NCBI RefSeq assembly: GCF_000003815.2
Contig: NC_049997.1
Coordinates: 10,852,738 to 10,916,737 of the forward strand
Source: Branchiostoma floridae
Lineage: Eukaryota; Chordata; Leptocardii; Amphioxiformes; Branchiostomatidae
Length of the DNA stretch: 64,000 nt
Direction of reading: 5' to 3'
The notes below the pieces were generated by a model, which was given only the letters and a program-made list of their open reading frames with translations, made no database searches and was not told the origin of the DNA. Positions 1 through 11,822 of the stretch are shown one piece after another; the first letter of the stretch is position 1; every line of letters starts with the position of its first letter. Both the position numbers and the translations under genes were made by a program.

Positions 1-204
1 GCTACTTCCGTCCTTTGTCCACGCTCTGCATTTTGCGGCGATTTCGTGATGTCTTACATGGAACATCTGTCAAACTGTCTTCGGCCGGCTATCTCTTCTT
101 GCATGTTATCTATCTTATTCTATATCTGGTAAATTTCAAATGTTTTCCAGTGACCTGGTAGAGGCTACCGAATTATTCACTTCATTTTCCCGCCTGTGTT
201 CTAG

Positions 205-2803
205 CGAACATCCTGACACTGCACATCCTGATCCGGCGGTGTAAACGTGGTGGCGAGGATAGATGTACCTCCAGCCTGTACTTGATCGCGCTGGCTATCG
301 CCGACTCACTCGTTCTCATCACCATCGTCATCGTATATGAGGTAATACTATTTCACTTATACCCGCAGGGTAACCTAGCTATATCCGTTGATTATAAAGT
401 TTAAGGTGATAAAGTTTTGAAAACGGCCAGCTGTTTCATACCACCATGTTCAACATTTTTATTCAGTATGTTTCCTCTAACTTTACATCATCTACTAAAC
501 AGATGATCTTCTCCATGATTCCGCCCGGTGAGTTCTGCCCATACCTGAACATGCTAGAATACGGAGCACACAACGCGTCCATCTGGACCATTGTGGCTTA
601 CACCATCGAAAGGTGGGTATTAGCTACATTATTACAGGTTTGCGATAGCAAAACCTGTTATATGGTTTGCGATAGCTGCCCTGTTCTGTTTTTGTTTTCA
701 TTTTTTTGGGCGCCGCCATTTTGTTTTGCGATGTATGACGGGAAGGGTGGCGCCATTTTGGATTTGACGGATCAGTGTGTTGTGTGAAGTGGTGTGATGG
801 GATGGCTAGGAAATGTGATCTTGTGCTCTTGTCTTCTTCAGTGTTTGAAAAAAGACGCGGACGAAAAGACAACTTAAACAATGAACCAAATCTTATATCA
901 AAGAAACATTATGCTTTTTTACGTTTTATGAATACAAAATATGCAAAACAAGAGAAAAGTAGATTTTTCTGGGGTGGTAAATACCATTATAGTTCCGGTA
1001 TAACAACCTGGCCTCGAAATGGCGAAAATTGCTAATCAAACTCCGGATCCCCCCGCCAAAAATTATATATATACAAAAAGCTACCTGTTCAAGAAAGAAT
1101 TTGTAAGCAGTGTACAACGAATGCAGTGGAAAATGAAACACATTTTATTTGTGAATGCACCCTATTCGATGCCGAAAAGACTATTTGAAAGAGTGACCGA
1201 AATCACACCAACATTTTCATTGTTAAAAACGCCACAAAAGGTTCTCTTCCTACTAAGATCACCGAATCAATCTATTATAAAATACATTGGGCATTTCATT
1301 TTCAACTGTCTTCAAAAAAGAAGTTAAACCCCGTAATAGTTACGTAGACTTAGTACCCTATTCTGTATCGTATGTACATTCATCCACCTAATATTTGTAT
1401 CTTAGAATTTAGTTTATCTACATGTACTCAGACCACATTCATTCGTTTCATGTATTTAGTCTTTCTTCTCTTGCAATTAGCCCCATGGGCATGAATTTGC
1501 AACAAAACACTTGATTTATATTCCACTGCTCCTAGAACACTGTAAATGTGACTATCCTGTTTACGACAGCCATACCGACACCTACCACCAGTAAATGTGA
1601 TTGCGCCATTTGTAATAAGTGTCAATATCAAAGTTCTGACATATATATTACAGATTCATCGGTGTCTACTTTCCTGTTTGGAAGTTCAAAGTCTCCAACC
1701 CAACCGCGGCAAAGTTCGCTATCTGTGGAGTATTTCTGTTGTCATATCTCTTCGCCATCCCCGAATTCTTCACGGTCAGCGCCACAACAAAGGAAGTACT
1801 CTACGGAAACATTACTACGTATCGCTGCAACCTGAAAGAAAATTTGCCTGTAGAATTTAGACTGGGCGTGATATGGGGGCATAGTGTGTTATTCTATATG
1901 CTTCCGTTCATATTGATTATCGTACTAAATAGTCTGATCATTTGTAAACTAAGAGGATTGAGACGAGTGGGTCCTCAACGAGCTTGGACGTTTCCAAGTG
2001 CATCTAGAATGGCCAATAATAGACTTAGAGTACGTGCGAGGACGACAGAAAGGTCAGAATCTGACCACAAGGTAGTGAGAAATCATTTCCAACCAACGAA
2101 ACAGAGGGGAAATAGAGACGGGCGGACGGAGGGGACAAGAACAGGTAATATCGGCAATTCTCGTCGCCAGTCTCGCGTGACAACACGTGATCAACAACAG
2201 CCTCGCTTTCGCACTAATTCACCAGAACGGCGTGTGCTCTCTTCTATCATAGAGAGGAGCCACAGTGAAATTATCCTAACTGAGTCGGAACCTCGTCTTT
2301 CGGCTGATGAAACAGGTAATCAGCCGTGCAGTTCTGAAACAAACCGCAAGGAGGCTACTTTAGCAGTAAAAACAGACGGAAATCCAACACCTATTTTATC
2401 ATCGCAAGGTCAACGATTCTTTACACGGCCCAGAACGTCCCAAATGGAAAACATCACGCCACATGGAGCCTCAAGATTTAAAGGCAGACCTATTCTCATT
2501 TTAATTATCGTCAGTGCGACGATTGTTCTTCTGTGGTTTCCTCGCTTCATAATCTTTCTAATTCTTCGAATCAACGACCAAAGCAGGTTTGAAATTTTCT
2601 CCCACAAAGTAGCCAGTGAAATAGCCACCATGTTGGGACTGTTAAATTCCTCGATCAACGTGTTCCTGTACTCATTTGTGGACAGTCGATTTAGAAGTAG
2701 TGTTTTTAGGATTCTGTCATGTGGGAAAAAGTCACCCAATCGAACTCTAGCAAGAGCGACACAGAGACAGACCAATAACACGGTCAGAATAGAAAAAGAT
2801 TAA
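205..2803 (+). CDS. Class A GPCR, peptide-receptor type (GPR139/FMRFamide-receptor-like), 5' partial
   Basis: A seven-transmembrane receptor for an extracellular, probably peptide, ligand. Visible coding exons are 205-341 (TM1-TM2), 503-612 (TM3) and 1654-2803 (end of ICL2 to stop). Phases join cleanly: exon 1 enters with two bases of a split codon, the next junction is phase 0, then a codon split AG|A. Seen: NILTL in TM1, LAIAD with the TM2 Asp, FCPYL with the TM3 disulfide Cys, TIERF in place of DRY, YRCNLK with the ECL2 Cys, a long basic ICL3 of about 110 residues, LWFPRF in TM6 and NVFLY in place of NPxxY in TM7. The exon with the N-terminus and start of TM1 is not in the window; the paralogue at 4732-10565 shows what it should look like. 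A polyA signal AATAAA lies at 2873-2878. The exact subfamily is inferred from TM3 and TM7 motifs, and the ligand is unknown. Confidence 0.85.
1030..1330 (+). mobile_element. Decayed LINE ORF2 C-terminus in GPCR 1 intron
   Basis: In one frame 1101-1180 reads ICKQCTTNAVENETHFIC, a CX2C...H...C knuckle typical of non-LTR retrotransposon C-termini. In another frame 1195-1327 gives FLLRSPNQSIIKYIGHFIFN up to the stop at 1325, also typical of such ends. A frameshift separates the two. It lies in the intron between the TM3 exon and the last exon of GPCR 1, in the same orientation. Confidence 0.65.
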
Positions 2804-2872
2804 AAGTAATATAGGAAACATAATATCGTATGAAAGACTTGCATTTGGTAGGATGTATATTTTAGATATCTT

Positions 2873-2878
2873 AATAAA
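2873..2878 (+). terminator. Polyadenylation signal AATAAA of GPCR 1
   Basis: AATAAA 70 nt after the stop codon, followed by T-rich then GT-containing sequence. Confidence 0.6.
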
Positions 2879-3016
2879 CTAAAATGTTTGCATTTAGAAG
2901 TATACTTGTATAGGTTGTAGTAACCGTTGTACCCATAATTAGACAGGTAGAACTCAATACCTTTTTATTGTAATATTGCAGCACCCAATTATCTAATAAC
3001 ATAAGTATGTATATAC

Positions 3017-3316
3017 TAGTAGTATTATTGAATAAAGAGACTCTTTTTACACAACCAGTGCTTTATTCTCACCGACGTTTCGGTGACCGTCTGTCACCTT
3101 CTTCAGGGCAATTCTGACTGGTTCACATTGTACTGCAGGACAGATGTCGCTGCTCACAGTTCAAATGCGGTCACAAAACGAAAAGTATTTACATATGTAG
3201 GTGACAGACGGTCACCGAAACGTCGGTGAGCATAAAGCATTGGTTGTGTAAAAAGAGTCTCTTTATTCAGTGACGTACCAACCTGATGAAACTGTTCACG
3301 GATAGTAGTATTATTG
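3017..3316 (+). mobile_element. Hairpin element with GAAACGTCGG boxes and 14-bp TSD
   Basis: Element 3031-3302 is flanked by a perfect 14-bp duplication TAGTAGTATTATTG (3017-3030 and 3303-3316). Inside, an inverted repeat holds AGAGACTCTTTTTACACAAC and GACGTTTCGGTGACCGTCTG on one arm and their complement on the other, with CTGAAGAAGGTGACAG-type sequence. The right side continues through GTACCAACCTGATGAAACTG. Other copies are at 14775-15123 and 52500-52655, with an end fragment at 51955-52000. The class is uncertain; such GAAACGTCGG hairpins recall Penelope-like or tRNA-free SINE ends. Confidence 0.75.
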
Positions 3317-3792
3317 TATGTATTAGTAGTATGTCGCGTAATGTTAACAGTTGATGTTTCATTAAAGTGTAGCATCAGATGAATATACGTGTTTGTATTT
3401 ATTTATTTAGTAAGTCAAGATATCTTTATGCGCTATCCCTTTGTTGTTCTTATGTTGGACATTAAAGCGATAGTAAACGTTTGAATATCATAAATAAAAG
3501 TCTAGCGTCGTTTATTGGACATAATTAATATCAGAAACTAGTAAGGCCCCCATTCCACTAGACTGTGATCTTGCTAATTTGATGACCTTGCTGCGGTCTA
3601 AATTGGACTTGGTATTCCTTGACTAAAATATTCCTTGATGAATTAAAATATTATTCAAAATTTTAAAAATATGACTAAATAGATAACAAACCACACAAAG
3701 CGTAAAAAGATTTGTAGTGAGGTCGCCTTTCGAGTGAAAAGCGGGTGCAAGGCAACAGCATCTTATTCAACAGTACAACGCAATGTGTAAGC

Positions 3793-4137
3793 TAAGCTAA
3801 GGGCACAACCCGCCGTACGTGCAATTTGTCCGTACGTTTTGTTTTTTTGGAAGGCCACGTCCGCCACGTATTTCTGAAAACCTTCAGGCTGTAAAGCAGG
3901 GAAGGGGCATCGTCCATACTGGCACGTACGGTGTGCGAATCCGCAGACCGATGGCACGCAAAGTTTTGCCTGCACGTAAAGTTCTACGGCGTGTCTGCGT
4001 GCTCCAAAATCCGTCGGATTCCCTACGAGTTCGTTCAGAGGAGGTACTCACCACTTACGGATACCAAAAGATTGCCCACGTTTTGGCACGTAGACAGCAC
4101 GTATTTGCACGTACGGCGGGTTATGCCCTTAGCTTTA
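3793..4137. mobile_element. MITE family 3 (TIR CTAAGGGCATAACCCGCCGTACG)
   Basis: A 345-bp palindrome between the two convergent GPCRs. The left end is AGCTAAGGGCACAACCCGCC, the right end its complement GGCGGGTTATGCCCTTAGCT. The arms are rich in TACGT repeats (GCACGTACGG, TGCACGTAAAG). A truncated inverted copy lies at 19350-19556 in gene A intron 6. Long open frames across it are palindrome translations, not genes. Confidence 0.8.
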
Positions 4138-4731
4138 CAGAAGACTTGGCCATCACGAAAAAGCTCTAACACTTGTAACGTTATACTTCTATTTGGGTGA
4201 AGGATATTATCAACTACTTTAAGCTATGTAAATTAGGACCTTATTTGAATATATAATGAGAAACATATTTAATACATCTGTTGTATTATGGTTAAAATCA
4301 TTTGGCGAAGGCTTGAGGTTGTGGAGTTATAGTTGTATGTATAGTTGATTTTTACAGTATTGTTAATGTTGCTTATAAAGGTGCTTATATATACACCTGT
4401 TTTGTCCTTCATTCTATATTGTGCTTACGATAAATTCAAATAAAGGAAATAGACACAATGTTGCTCTTGATGTCACTTTTAATCAGACTAACATATCATA
4501 TTCTCTTACTCCATCGAGCTAAATACATTAATCTCTATAAACAAGAAAATATCTATAAAGATAATAATATACATTACAAAGAAAGCAGGCAAATTGGTCC
4601 CTTTCTCTTTCTCGCTGAATACAATAAAAAACACATGCAGCAATTAAGTACCGAGAAACGTAAGATGCTAATATCATACAGACAAATATCTCTGAATGCT
4701 TGAAGAAACTATTGAAGAAATCACAAGTGAG

Positions 4732-5943
4732 TCACATGGCCCTTTTTTGGGTGATTGTCACACGTTTTACTGACATTTTCATCCCATCATGGTTTGGCTT
4801 CGTGATAGAAAGTCTAGAAACGGTGTTATTCATGACTTGTGTAGCTGCGACACCTAGCGATTCGTGTGATGGTGGGGGTAGATTAATGTCGTTTGAAATC
4901 TTCCTGTGGTGGCAACACTTCAACAGCTTCCGAAGATTAGCCCGAAATTTCTCGTCGACGAAGCTGTACAGAAATATGTTGATGGCCGAGTTTGAGAGCG
5001 CTATCATGTTTGATATATCCATGGCAAGCGTGAGTGGGAAGTTTTCCAGAAGATGAGAATGTGGAGAGAGTCTAAGAACAAGAAATGAAACGAAACGAGG
5101 CAGCCAGAGCACAACGAAGGCAACGCTAACGCCAAGGAGCACGTACACAGGCTTGTTTCTCCGCCGTCTCGTCACTACGGAGTCTGCGCGAACGTAGTGC
5201 ACAGGTGGCTGCTGGGAGTCTCGTGAGTTCACGCGAGAGAGCGACCGAGACTCTCTACCAGTTGCACAGTCGTCGCAATTAGCCTCAAAACAAGGCTGTA
5301 GACGCCTGGGTCTTTCAGAGCTCACAGACGCAAAGTCTTGAAAATGCCTTTCAGTGCTGATTGTTATGCGCGGTACATTGTTACTTTGGTGTCTTGTGAG
5401 AACATTTGCCGTCATTCTAGCTTTACTATCTCTGGCATTCTTCCATCTCCTTAGCCTACGGATGAGAAGCCCGTTCATAGTAATGATCAGGATGTAAGGA
5501 AGAATGTAAGACAAAAAACTCTGGCCCCAGATTAGCGCTAGTTTGTATCCCCTTGAGAGTTCATCTTTCCAGTCGCACAGGTATTTGGTCGAATTTGTGG
5601 TTGACCGAGCCTCTTCGGCGAAAAAGTGCGGAAGCGAGCAGAGCCACGAGAGGACGAACACACCCGCGATGACCAGCTTCGTCGTGACAGGTTTGCAGAC
5701 TTTGTGCTTCCAGACTGGGTAATACACGCCCGTGAACCTAGACGGAGAATGGAATACATGGAAGATAAAGTTTATTTCATATACGGTGATTTAGTCAGTT
5801 TATCTATACATCAATGTAGTTCTACCGATACTACGTTTTCCAGCATTGGCGAGTGACAAGTTCTCCTCTATTTTAGAGAGAGAGAGAGAGAGTGAGAGAG
5901 TGGGTGAGAGAGAGCGAGAGAGAGAGAGAGAGTGAGTGTGAGT

Positions 5944-5985
<42 letters not shown>

Positions 5986-8900
5986 TCATAGACCTCTGTA
6001 CTGCTAGCGCCTTGTAAACTGTACTGACTGTCTTTCCTTACCTGTCTATAGTATACGCTATGATGATCCAGGTAGAGGCGTTACTGGCGGTATAGTCTAA
6101 GGTGATCAACCACGGACAGAACCCACCAAAGGACACCTGGCGGTCAAGGATGGTAATCTTCACCACCTGTAGAAGAAAAACAATATGCAATCATAAGCTT
6201 TGAAACTTCAAGATTTCTTTTGCTATCTTTCCTTGATTAGGGGTCTCCCATCCAAGAACTGACCGGACCACGCGTTGCTTAACTTCCGAAATCGAGGGAT
6301 CGGGTGTACCAATATTGTTTCTCCAAGAAGAGCAGCTGTCGCAGTTTTAAGCTGTCAACAGCTAAAGGAGTTGATAGAACAATAAACAATAAACATAAAG
6401 ACGTTAAGACTGACCCTTTCTATCAGCACGATGAAGATGAGAACGAGCGCGATCAGGTACAAGCTGGAGGTGGATTTCGCCCCGCCGGGAGCTCTGCGCT
6501 GTCGGACCAACACGATGATCGTCAGGACATTAGCTAAGAGAAAAAGAAATAGCTTGATTAGCCTGTTATCAACAAATAAACATGATTAGATGATGAACTT
6601 TATTGCTCGGCATTTGTACATGGTACAAAGTATGGCAACGACTGTAACACAGTGCAAAAATAAGTGTATAGAATAAGACATAACAAGAAGGGCTAACACA
6701 AGTCTTTGATATAGTGTTACAATCGAGTTGGGCTAATCATGAGTTTCATTATTCTTTCTAATAGCAAAGTAGTCTTTGATATATTTGTTTATCTTTGCAT
6801 TATGGGACTTGTGGCATCTAATAGATGTAATGAAGGCGAGTCAAGTCAACTTTTATTGTACAAAATTGTCTCAGGTACAATGTTGGGAAAAGTAGTGCGG
6901 AAGACTACTTGCTAGCTACATCAATGTAGTGCAAGTACGCCAATAAAGGCACCAAGGCCAGTTACTCAAGCCACTGGATAGGTTTGTTATCCGTTTGGAC
7001 AAACTACTAGTATTTAAAATAGTCAACAAAATTTTTCCCAGCTTTGCACATCGTACCGAACTACAAAAACTGTCTTCCTGTTAGCACCACCCAATGCATA
7101 TGTCTCCCAAAATGTCGGGAATTTCATCCTCCACTGTATACAGAAAAGAAATCAAACCCAATAGTATTCATTTTAGATTAGAAGTATCACTAGTTGATGA
7201 CCCCTATTTCACTTAATGTCCACTTTGTTATTGTATCACTATCATCATTGTACTTTCATGCATTCATTTTTGTAAGTAGCCTTCGGGCATGAGTTTGTTA
7301 TAACGATTATTATTATTGTTATCTTCTGTAATTTACATGTAGATTCAGGGGTTGGTACCGGTACGGTGTACTGGTACAAAACCGTTTTTTCTTGTTGGAC
7401 CGGTCAGGAAAAAACCATACCTGTACCGGTAATAACCCATATTCTAAGGTATTCAAGATTTACGTGTTGTGTACATCCATTGTATAGATTATCTTTTGCA
7501 TGGCGGTATAAATGTATTAGTACATGGCCTAGATACACAGTAATTGTGTCGGGATATGAAATAAGCACATGGAACATATGTACTTGAACAAAGGCCACGA
7601 TATTTTGTTTGGGGCAAAAACATGTGCACATCGCCCACGTGTACTCACCTGTCCTTGGTTCTGAAACACGTGTTTTCTCTATATTATGTACATCAAGTGG
7701 ACGGCAAATACCAACCTCTTGAAATTATATGAAATACTTCCTCACCTTGGAATGATTCAATCATAGAGGGTCTACTTGACAGGGAACATTTCTTTGTCTC
7801 TGAGGCAGGTTCCAACTGATTTATCTTGCAATTGGAGTTGCGACTTCCTCAATAAAAATGTTTGATTTCATTAAACACATATTGCGGTTAGGACTCTATG
7901 TGGTTGGTGCCATCTGCTCTTTTTTGACGGCAATTAATGAAACAGTGAGGTCAGAATTCTCCCGTTCTTGTACTTTGGCACTATGTAGATGGAATTAAAA
8001 AACAGCTAATACAAGCGGTAAAAGTATGTATTTTTCTCGACATACTCTATCACGTCAGAGGACAAAAGCGTCCTTCATTTATGACTAATACCTGTAGCCT
8101 TATCCTCGGAAGATACCACTGATGTTAGGAGAAGGTCGGTAAAGAGGTCAATATAGTTTGAAGAGGATGGCATTTGCCGTCCACTCGATGATCATAATAA
8201 AGACGGAACACGTGTTGCAGTACCAAGGGCAGGTAAGGACACGTGGGCGAAATGCATACGTTCTCAAAACAACTCATGTAAATAACGTTAACGGTTAACG
8301 TCATAGTAAACGATAGGTACATGTATGTGAATATTAGTCAATGTATTTGCATCAAACAGAATGTTCCCTCCATGAATAGTTTCATCAGAGTGGACAATAA
8401 CTAAATAACATTTTATTTCATTCGCAACCAATGAATTACTCAATTCTCTTGTTCCCCAAGGTACTATAGTGCAAACGCATCGATAACACACTTATAGAGG
8501 CTTTCTCAAAATTGTCTTCAAAATATAGATATCCGAGAAGTGCATATGTCTCAGGAACACACAGCGTCACTGACGAAAGATAGTGGATGCTATCTGAACG
8601 TCTGACCGTTTCCAAAATCATATCCAGTAGCTTGAGTAAATGCTTTTTGGCTTTCAAGCAAAATATATTTTTGGGGTGCTGGTTTGATTGTGCCATCTCT
8701 ACATAGTAGTTGTGATGGTGTACGGAGTATTGGTCACGAATAGGGCCGGGTACCGATACCCCGTACCGTTAAAAAACCGTTTTTTCTTATTGGACCGGTC
8801 CGGAAAAACCGGACCTGGAAAAATTAGGTAGACCGGATGTTGGACCTATTGGAAAATGAACAAATTATATGATCCGGCATTCACACATTTCGGGGCTTAC

Positions 8901-10565
8901 CGGTCGATGAAAATATCAAGAGCGAAATAGAGTACAGTCAATAGTCATTTCTACCAAGTTTTACAATCAATAGTGCAGAGGCATTTAGCCGCGTAGGATT
9001 TTAAAACGCCATTGGGAGTCAAATACTCCACAAAACAAATTTCTTTGTTGCAATATGGACCATTGTTTTGAGCATCGTCTATTTACTAGTTCTCACATAC
9101 TGAATCAGGTCCGGGTTCAGGTCCGGACCTGGACCTGATCCTCTGGACCTGAACTGGACCTGGACTTGAAATTTCTGTACCGGTACCCACCCCTAGTCAC
9201 GAACATCCTTCTTGTGAGTCATCAAGCTTTAAAGCTACATTTGAACGTCGAGTACAGGAAACGGCCATAGGCAATCAAGGATATATGATCGAATTCATTA
9301 AGGCAAACTCAAGTACATGGCAAATAGCGGTTCAGTTGTTATGATTAAAAAGTACAGCCACGTGAAGGCCACCTCATGTGTCTATACCCACCCTCGGCTA
9401 AAGAAATCAGTGTAGAACAGTTTCACCTTTATTACATAGGTGGAGGAGATGACAAATACTACGGGTCGTCAATGAATTCTGACCCTACCCAGAAATAAGA
9501 TGCACAACTCAAATTTAGGGGCACAATGGTAGAGTGAAAGCTTTTATCAATATCTACAATACGAAAAATCATTGGGATCACTACTTTGCAGGCTAAACAT
9601 AGCAAGGTTATGTGTTGATGAAAGCTCTTTGGTGAGAGAGATGAAAAAAAACACACGGACAATTGAGCTGCGACCTGAGGTGTATGGGTCAAGTTGCCCT
9701 TCAACAAGAAATATAACCACTTAGATAATGGACAATCCAGTCAAAAGATTTACTTTAGAAATTACACTGAAATACGTGCAAATGCAATGAAATACTATTT
9801 ATGTGGTACCGTTTGGCTAAAGTCACTTTTAAAAAAAAGGGGGGGGGCTGGCCGGGCACTTTGGGGGAACAAAAAGAAGGATATAAAACACAACAAAAAC
9901 ACAAAACGGGCCAAAATTCAACTGCGTGCCTTGTGCATATCTATCGGCGTATACATTAATTGTTCGTTTCCGTTTACTAAGATCACGATGAAATATGGTT
10001 ATATCGACATACTTTCATAAATATTAGTGAAGTAAGTAGTTACTCAAGCAACTGGATATGGTCTTGGAAACGGTTTCAATTAACATCCACTAATTTTCGT
10101 CAGAGGCACTTTATAAATCTTGTTGGATAGGTTTTTTTTATATCCTAGCTGTGAATTGATATGTAAAAGAGATCCAGTTGAAGATTTATCCTAACTGTGA
10201 ATTGCAAAAATAAGAGGAAGACAATGTCAATGTTTATGAAGGCCAGAGAGGAGGCATTTTCTAAATAGTCCAAAAGCTACGAAGGTAAGACAAGTTAAGA
10301 CTGAGTCAATGCAAATGAGTTAACTGACGAAAACTAATGGATGCTAGTTGAAACGTCTGACCTTTTCCAAAACCATATCCAGTTGCTTGAGTTACTGCTT
10401 TTTGGCGTATCGTATTACCTGGATGTCTAACTTTCGTCAAAGTGAAGTAAATAACTTACCTGGTAGGCCAAAGATCACCAGCAAAGGGTAGAATATCTTG
10501 TCGGCCAACTCAAGATCTTCGAACTGGCCCATGATGACGAAAAATTTAAGATAGGCTTCCTGCAT
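4732..10565 (-). CDS. Class A GPCR paralogue, four coding exons, lacking the TM2 Asp motif
   Basis: Paralogue of the receptor at 205-2803, in convergent orientation. Coding exons in transcription order are 10460-10565 (N-terminus and start of TM1, ending FGLP plus a split Ala codon), 6415-6533 (TM1-TM2), 6042-6166 (TM3, TIDRF) and 4732-5737 (TM4 to stop). They total 452 codons including stop. Two in-frame starts are possible: 10565, the first ATG after an upstream stop, or 10532, which has the better Kozak context. The extracellular N-terminus is short either way. Seen: FCPWL (TM3 Cys), YLCDWK (ECL2 Cys), LWLPRF (TM6), NIFLY (TM7) and a Cys pair after TM7. The TM1-TM2 exon is 119 nt against 137 nt in the paralogue; the missing 18 nt are the six codons covering the AIADSL segment. 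Intron 1 (6534-10459) is filled with repeats. Confidence 0.85.
5875..5984. repeat. (AG)n microsatellite
   Basis: About 110 nt of AG dinucleotides with GTGA interruptions, in the last intron of the minus-strand GPCR, 137 nt from the TM4-to-stop exon. Confidence 0.95.
6241..6307 (-). pseudogene. 5S rRNA-derived fragment
   Basis: On the minus strand the block reads like the central part of 5S rRNA: CCCGATC, then TTTCGGAAGTTAAGCAA, then GGTCCGGTCAGTTCTTGG and ATGGGAGACC. This covers the loop B to loop E region, including the internal promoter's box C area, with several substitutions. The 5' third and the 3' end are missing, so it is a pseudogene or the head of a 5S-derived SINE. It lies in intron 2 of the minus-strand GPCR, in the host's sense orientation. 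Confidence 0.75.
6534..10459. other. GPCR 2 intron 1, repeat-filled, no coding exon seen
   Basis: Holds the element at 8742-9197, its fragment at 7343-7436, MITE family 6 arms (6955-7010, 8570-8650, 10037-10408), and LINE-like 3' end sequence near 6585-6640. Open frames here are short and lack family motifs. Confidence 0.6.
8742..9197. mobile_element. Non-autonomous element with CTAGGGGTGGGTACCGGTAC ends, copy 1
   Basis: 455 bp from GGGCCGGGTACCGATACC to GTACCGGTACCCACCCCTAG, with AAAAACCGTTTTTTCTTATT near the left and an internal CAGGTCCGGACCTGGACCTG run. A shortened copy is at 39342-39614 and a left-end fragment at 7343-7436. Copy 1 and the fragment are in intron 1 of the minus-strand GPCR. 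Confidence 0.75.
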
Positions 10566-10909
10566 CAAATAGTGATGGTCATTTCTCTGAGCCAACACGA
10601 AAATATGTTTCAACAATACACTTTTGCTTTAACGGCTATGCCACATTCGTCAAACAGACTTCTACAACCTCGATGTCGTGCGATTTCAACCCAGCCTGGG
10701 ATAGAACAACCGGGTGACAAGGATAAAACAATCGTAACAAGACAGTTCACTATTGTACGACACGATCACGATTAGCTAAATTTTCAATGGCCGGGACGAT
10801 CGCACGACGTGAGCATGTGACCTGGCCCTAAGCATCAACAATACGTCTCTGACCACGTCGAGAGACAAAAACCTTATAGCCACCCACTACCTATATACTT
10901 CTTAATGTT

Positions 10910-11590
10910 AAGTTATGTTAATGTGATCGAGTGTTCACGTGGTATTCACGTGATACAGTAATTCCACGTTCACGTTTAAGGAACCCCATGCTACTCATGA
11001 TGACTTGCTGATGACGTCAGCCGCCCACGCAAATCCCACGCAAACACTGGAGTTTGCTTGACATCTGCTTTAAAGAAAGGCCAGATGACAATTAATTATA
11101 TGTCAGTTTACTTGCGACTAGCCTTCGGGCAAGAATTTCCAATAAGCTTGTCATTTTAACATTGAACATGAATGCTTCTCGGTGAACATTTATGTTAATA
11201 TGAGCGAGTGTTCACGCGGTGTCCACTTGATAGCAATGTCACGTTCACGTTTAAGGAATCCATGTTATTTATGATGACTCACAAGAAGACCTGCTGACTA
11301 CGACAACCACCTGCGAAAATTCAAAGCAAATACTGGAGCTTGTTTGACATCTCCTTCTTAATACCCAGGGAGATCTTCCGGTGACATAAGGAGTTAAGCT
11401 GGCCGAGGAGTACAGTGTTTTGGCCCAGAACATTCTTTGACCAGCTTAACTCCTTATGCCACCGGTAGATCTGCTTGGAGATTACACCTTCTTCAGTAAG
11501 ACCAGATAGTCATTAATTACATTGTCTGCTTCATTGCAATTAGGCTTCGGGCAAGAATTGCCATTTTAATATTGAGCATAAATTCTTAGT
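10910..11590. repeat. Two tandem copies of a ~270-bp unit, the second split by a MITE
   Basis: Unit 1 (10910-11180) and unit 2 (11190-11590) both run from GAGTGTTCACG through CACGTTCACGTTTAAGGAA, the motif CACGCAAACACTGGAG or CAAAGCAAATACTGGAG, and on to TTCGGGCAAGAATT and ATTGA(A/G)CAT. Unit 2 is interrupted by a CTCCAAGCAGA-type hairpin at 11365-11485. The stretch lies between the two minus-strand genes and holds no coding exon I can see. Confidence 0.75.
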
Positions 11591-11822
11591 TGATACTTGG
11601 CCCAGGTCTTGCGTACGGTGAACTAAATCATACTTTATATCACACGATGCAAACATTTCTATGTAAAAGGCACGAACACATTCATGATACGATTTATAGT
11701 TTTATTGCAGTTGTCTGCACGAAGTATAATACAGGTATGACAAACAGTACACGGTTAAAATGCGTTGACAACCAGGATTCTGTGTATATCTACGAACTTC
11801 AACATATAAACCCAGTGTAAGT

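Noticed and set aside
3260-3302. Possible hammerhead ribozyme (CTGATGA and GAAAC strings)
   Set aside because: The CTGATGA and GAAAC pieces are not placed with the stems a hammerhead needs; left only as a check under the TSD element.
3819-4200. Two overlapping plus-strand frames between the GPCRs
   Set aside because: They lie in a full-length MITE palindrome that recurs at 19350-19556.
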